Assembly: GCA_037957365.1 (NCBI GenBank)
Contig: JARHVA010000592.1
Coordinates: forward strand, 2,245,501-2,309,500
Source of the DNA: Torreya grandis
Lineage: Eukaryota; Streptophyta; Pinopsida; Cupressales; Taxaceae
Direction of reading: 5' to 3'
Length of the DNA stretch: 64,000 nt
In this document: one piece after another, positions 60,601 through 64,000 of the stretch
Numbering within the stretch: position 1 is the stretch's first letter
Layout: each line of letters opens with the position of its first letter
Position numbers and translations under genes: made by a program
Notes under the pieces: generated by a model
What the model saw: the letters and a program-made list of their open reading frames with translations, nothing else
What the model was told of the DNA's origin: nothing
Databases searched by the model: none

Positions 60601-60939
60601 TCAGTGATACATGAGGTGGTTCATCCTGAACTCCGAAAAGTTTGGTATCTATTTATTGTTTTAAGGTTGAATGCCTCAAATAAATGTAATTGTAATAATT
60701 TTATATATACTTAAACAACAGTTGTATTAAGGGACCAACCGTGGTTGTGTCGTATTGTATTTATTTTCCTTGTAATTGTAATAAGTTTATTGCAATCAGT
60801 ATTTGAGTTTGGAACTATTCTTGCTCTAAGTTATTGATTGGTTAAGTTGTTGAATATATTTCTGAGGAATGAATGTAAAGTAATTAGTTTTTAAAAAAAA
60901 TATTGCATTATTCTAAGTATAACTTGAGGGGTTGTTACA
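57656..60939 (+). repeat. Third long LTR of the Tekay-like array, 5'-truncated
   Basis: It aligns with the first LTR from about base 379 onward and with the middle LTR to the same end, finishing GGTTGTTACA at 60939. It is not followed by a primer site but by TAGAC, the partner of TAGAG before the first LTR. That makes it the outer 3' LTR of the array. Confidence 0.85.
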
Positions 60940-60963
60940 TAGACAGTTTTGAAGTGTATGAAC

Positions 60964-61835
60964 TGTTAGGTTGTGGAGCTAAAAGCTTCACTGATGCAAA
61001 CAGGAAAGGAGGTTGCGAAAGTTGCTGAGTTGCAGAGGAACCAACGTCGGTCTGATCAATCGACATCGGTCATATTACAGTTCAGAAGCAACCGACGTCA
61101 GTTATGAGTCGACCGACATCAGTCAGGAAGGCGCCGACGTCGGCAACCTGTGTGTGCATGCAGTTTGCATGCGAGTTTCAGACTGGTCTATTTTTGGACA
61201 GTCAGTTTGCATGTTAAAGACTTAATTTAGTCTTGGAGTTGCGAGTCTAATTATTGTAATTAAGAAAGTCTAATTATTGTATGCATGAGATCTATATAAT
61301 AGACTCATGGGCTGTATTGTAAAAGTGTGCTTGAAGAGAGAGCAAGAGTAGCTCCTCCTAGTTTCAAAGGGGTGTTGAGTGTGTATGATCAGGGAGAGTT
61401 GTAGGTTGTGCAAGTTCTACTAGGAGATCCACCGGGGTACTGGTTGAAGAATCATGAGGACTTGGTGAGGCAAGGACAAGGGTTCTTCAGGGTGTAGAGA
61501 TATCTACATGGTAAGTAAAGTCTGTTGATTTGCAGGGGGCAGCAAGGAAAGGGAGATCTACTTGGAGTACGGTTGTGTACTTGGTGTACTGGCAGCGTTG
61601 TTACTGACTGATGAAAGTGAACAACAACGCTATGTTTTGAGTTGATTGTTGTGACCGTGATGAGAGAGTGAAGTGTTGAAGAAGAATTACAAGTGAACCT
61701 TAGAAGTGTGGGAGCTCTAGAGGTGTGGGAAGAAGAAGTGTGGCATCTTCTTTATTGTATTTTCTTCTGAATGAGTATTAATACAATTGGGTATTGTCTC
61801 TCATACCCTGTGTTTTAAATTAAGGTAAAAGCAGG
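60964..61835 (+). repeat. copia-3 LTR, first part (before the LINE insertion)
   Basis: It starts TGTTAGGTTGTGGAGCTAAA, the family LTR start. The U3 array is larger than in copia-1/2: AACGTCGG 61043, GACATCGG 61062, GACGTCAG 61094, GACATCAG 61115, GACGTCGG 61136. A TATATAA box lies at 61293-61299. The downstream 61300-61800 part is longer than in copia-1 but ends in the same TTAATACAA phrase before the break. The open frame 61013-61225 is LTR sequence; its TNVG...TDVS...ADVG wording mirrors the coding array of copia-1. Confidence 0.75.
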
Positions 61836-63589
61836 TTTTGAAGGAGCCCCGAAACCCTATACATCAAAAGAGAGATAAACCTTTGAGCACAACCAGGTTT
61901 CTAAAAAGAAACCTGAAACCAAAAAAAGCAAAACCAGGGTAAACAAGAACCTAAAAATAGCAAAAAAAGACCAAAAGTAACCACTGACAAAACACGAAAC
62001 GGAACGCCAACGACAGGGTCAGCGTCCTACAAAACCTCTCATACAAATGAGATTTTATTTTTTTTACACGATCGAAGATTCATATCTAGAGGGGGGACCA
62101 AAGGCTTAGACTTCTTCCTCTTAACTACTGTCCATCCATCCTCTACCTTAGCTGCCTCAGCAATCCATGCCTCAGAAGACAATGATCCATGAAACCCAGG
62201 GGACACAGATGCCTTAGCGAAATCCTTATGAAATCCAGCCAAACACTGACTCCTAGGAAGTTCCTCCAAAACAAGGGAAGAGACCAAAGCCTCCTCAACA
62301 ACTGGCTCAGAAAGATCACTAATCCCGGTCACCATATGACCTTCAATTGAATCTTTCCCCAGCGAATCCTCCTCAACCATCGGCTCGGAATGGATACTAC
62401 CTTCATTCGCGAGATCAGCCAGAGCTTCCACGGGTTGTTTAGCTAAGTAATGTTCGGATGAAACCTTAGACCACCAAGAAGGTGTTCGTCTGAATTTTGA
62501 TTTTTCAGCCGTACAACGAGCAGCAATATGACCCGTCAGGGGGCACTTTCTGCACCGAAAAGGTAAACCCTCAAAATCCAACATTTGTGTCCAAGTGCCC
62601 CTTTGGGCATCCAGACAAATCTCCTTAAGAAGGCCCTTAGAAACATCCACCTCAACCATTAAGCGTGCACAGGGCGAATGGTAATAATCTGAAGTATTTT
62701 CATCCACAAATAAAAAATCTCCTATAGCATTTTCGATGGTTTTAAAAATCGATTCATGCCAAAGATGTATTGGTAGGTTAGGGAGCCGAACCCAGATAGG
62801 GATCTTGTTAAAGGTTTTCGTAAGAGAATTAAAATCCATATGCCACCGTTTGGCCATGAGAGGGTATTTGCCCTGCCATAAAAAGTTATTGTTGCACAAA
62901 ATTATCCACCTGTCCTCGGAGCTTTGGAAGGAAGCTATAAAGAAACCTTTAATGCATGGAAAGATTTCGACATTTTCTTCAATAAGTGGCAACCAGGGCC
63001 TAGAGATCTAGCCATGTAAATCTGCGAGAGGGCCAAAAGCCACTAAAACGAAAAATAGCAGCGTGAGAGAATAGATCTTCTATTCGTTCAAAAATTTCGT
63101 CAACTGTTTCAGGATCTAGAGTTACCCTAACAGGTTTTATAGCACTTACAGGGGAAACATGAGAAAACCCAGATGATACATGAGGAAGAGCATCATGTAA
63201 TCCGACTTCAAAAGCAGCCACATCAGCAAAAGTTCGTCCCCTGGAACCTAGGCATGAACCATGAACAAGAGAACCTTTAGCAAAACGCATAGCTGGGATT
63301 GAGCCCCCATCTGCTGAAGAAATCGTAATAGGGGCAATTTGAACCCTTCCCCCACACACAGAGGGCGACCCTCCCGTAGCGTTAACCATTTCCACGCCTG
63401 CCTCCGATTCCACAGCGACCGGCTTCAAATTTTAAGGTCGCGTGCGCAGGATCCAGAGCAGCTATCTGTACGCGGTCTCTGTCGGCATGGCTGGAAACAG
63501 TGACTGGGGACCTCTACTGGTGATGGTGTTGATGCAACTGAATCTTTAGGGCAGGGGCGGGAGCGGGAGCATGCGCCATATTATCTTTC
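61836..63589 (-). mobile_element. LINE-type insertion with ORF1 but no ORF2, in the copia-3 LTR
   Basis: The interval interrupts the copia-3 LTR: copia-like sequence is on both sides, and TTACTTATCATTCTGG resumes at 63641. On the minus strand it holds a GC-richer 5' leader (about 63589-63390), ORF1, and only ~200 bp after the ORF1 stop. No endonuclease or RT is present. Borders are approximate; I saw no convincing target duplication and only a weak A-rich end (TTAATTTAAAA on the minus strand near 61836). Confidence 0.65.
62039..63389 (-). pseudogene. LINE ORF1 (DUF4283 plus CCHC zinc knuckle), one frameshift
   Basis: The best start is the ATG at 63389-63387 (MVNATGGSPS...). The frame runs to a stop at about 63000, and the second part runs open from about 63005 to 62039. 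A single +1/-1 shift near 63000-63010 joins them, since the DUF4283 text continues across it. The second part has DUF4283 (WQGKYPLMAKRWHMDF, IPIWVRLPNLPIHLW), then FRCRKCPLTGHIAARC, an intact C-x2-C-x4-H-x4-C knuckle (about 62550-62510), then an acidic/Ser-rich tail ending WTVVKRKKSK. This is the RNA-binding ORF1 protein of plant L1-type LINEs. 317 uninterrupted codons make this the best preserved frame of the window. A DUF4283 retrocopy is the alternative. Confidence 0.75.
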
Positions 63590-63718
63590 ACATTATCTAT
63601 TTTCATATCTTTTGTTATTTCATATTTCTAGTTACTTATCATTCTGGGTAAATTTCGTGTTTAGTTGCTAATACAAAGGTACTCAAGTGTGCTCTTAGTG
63701 AGCAGCAGGACCCTAACA
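63590..63718 (+). repeat. copia-3 LTR, second part
   Basis: After the LINE the LTR resumes with wording close to the right LTR of copia-1 (ACTTATCATTCTGG, then AATTTCGTGTTTAGTTGC) and ends CCCTAACA at 63718. The last ~50 bp differ from copia-1/2, so copia-3 is a distinct subfamily. Confidence 0.75.
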
Positions 63719-63720
63719 GT

Positions 63721-63733
63721 TGGTATCAGAGCT
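63721..63733 (+). other. Primer-binding site of copia-3
   Basis: TGGTATCAGAGCT follows the LTR end after GT; initiator tRNA-Met type. Confidence 0.8.
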
Positions 63734-63828
63734 TTTGGTTGGGTTGACTAACAGGTGGTTCAGATCTGGTTAGTGTTTGTTGATTACAGGTTACTCACAG
63801 GAATTTCTGATTGAGTGGGAGTATAGCA

Positions 63829-64000
63829 ATGACAGAAGAAAGTAAGCTACGAATGGAGAAACTGAATAGCACGAATGGTCAGATTGATAGAAAGAAAGAG
63901 CAGGGAAAAGGAGATTGTTGGTCGGTAGAAGATCAGCGTGTAGAAGCAAATGTTGCACAGGTTGCTCTGGATAAAGTAGAATTTTGGTCTATAGATTATG
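63829..64000 (+). pseudogene. copia-3 gag, mostly deleted, running off the window
   Basis: The ATG at 63829 starts the family gag (MTEESKLRMEKLNS). Within about 60 bases the sequence jumps to the GDCWS phrase, the end of the zinc knuckle (about 63909-63925), and then to the VAQVALDKVEFWSIDY phrase just before the protease motif. In copia-1 the same landmarks lie about 750 bp apart, against about 90 here, so roughly 660 bp of gag, including the capsid core, is missing. The rest of the element lies outside the window. Confidence 0.7.

Larger units (their letters stand above)
36115..60939 (+). mobile_element. Tekay/Del-like Ty3/gypsy head-to-tail array: LTR-internal-LTR-internal-LTR
   Basis: Three colinear long LTRs (36115-39781, 44400-48056, and truncated 57656-60939) alternate with two internal regions. 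The first and second LTR are each followed by the same primer site, and the middle LTR is preceded by a polypurine tract. So it serves both as 3' LTR of unit 1 and 5' LTR of unit 2. The outer borders are TAGAG (36110-36114) and TAGAC (60940-60944), a 5-bp target duplication with one mismatch. This is what recombination between copies of one insertion produces, rather than two separate insertions. The long LTRs, MVQTR-type gag start, initiator-Met primer site and degraded chromodomain-like tail fit the Tekay/Del chromoviruses. Confidence 0.8.

Noticed and set aside
61013..61225. Small protein with TDV/ADVG repeats
   Set aside because: It is wholly within the copia-3 U3; the repeat wording comes from the GACGTCGG array, not from a separate gene.

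Overview
The window is AT-rich nuclear DNA made almost entirely of nested, decayed plant retroelements. I found no host protein gene, rRNA or tRNA gene that I can support. The element types point to a land plant with a large genome: Ty1/copia of the Tork/Tnt1 type, Ty3/gypsy of the Tat type and of a long-LTR chromovirus (Tekay/Del) type, a plant LINE with a DUF4283/zinc-knuckle ORF1, a tRNA-derived SINE, and a probable endogenous caulimovirid. A gymnosperm or a large-genome monocot would fit, but the sequence alone does not decide.

Layout. (1) 1-17650 is a Tat-like Ty3/gypsy element whose 5' LTR is cut by the window start. It carries gag, protease, RT/RNase H and integrase on +, a plant-mobile-domain-like gene in antisense, and a second RNase H-like domain downstream of integrase. 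A complete Tork-like copia element (copia-1, 10656-16130, 668-bp LTRs, 5-bp target duplication with one mismatch) is inserted near its 3' end. (2) 17950-20031 is a minus-strand Ty3/gypsy fragment. (3) 20591-23430 is a + strand copia fragment interrupted by an intact-looking SINE with 16-bp target duplications. (4) 24250-25460 is a coat-protein-like remnant of a caulimovirid. (5) 26030-29998 is a minus-strand Ty3/gypsy remnant with its primer-binding site. (6) 30000-36114 is mostly unassigned. (7) 36115-60939 is a head-to-tail Tekay-like array, LTR-internal-LTR-internal-LTR, with about 3.66-kb LTRs. Its second internal region is broken by copia-2 (51455-56920) and by a deletion with filler DNA. 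(8) 60964-64000 is the start of a third Tork-like copia element (copia-3). Its LTR carries a minus-strand LINE that has ORF1 but no ORF2, and most of its gag is deleted.

How the parts relate. All retrotransposon polyproteins are broken by stops, frameshifts or lost catalytic residues, so nothing here looks autonomous. The most unusual signal is in the copia-1/2/3 family. The U3 part of every LTR carries repeated GACGTC-type (ACGT-core, 'C-box') palindromes spaced 21 and 31 bp apart, about two and three helical turns, upstream of a conserved TATA box. A homologous array of the same motif lies inside the coding region of copia-1 and copia-2, between integrase and RT, where it is read as a seven-residue repeat. 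Sharing of a promoter-type array between LTR and polyprotein is the item I would follow up first.
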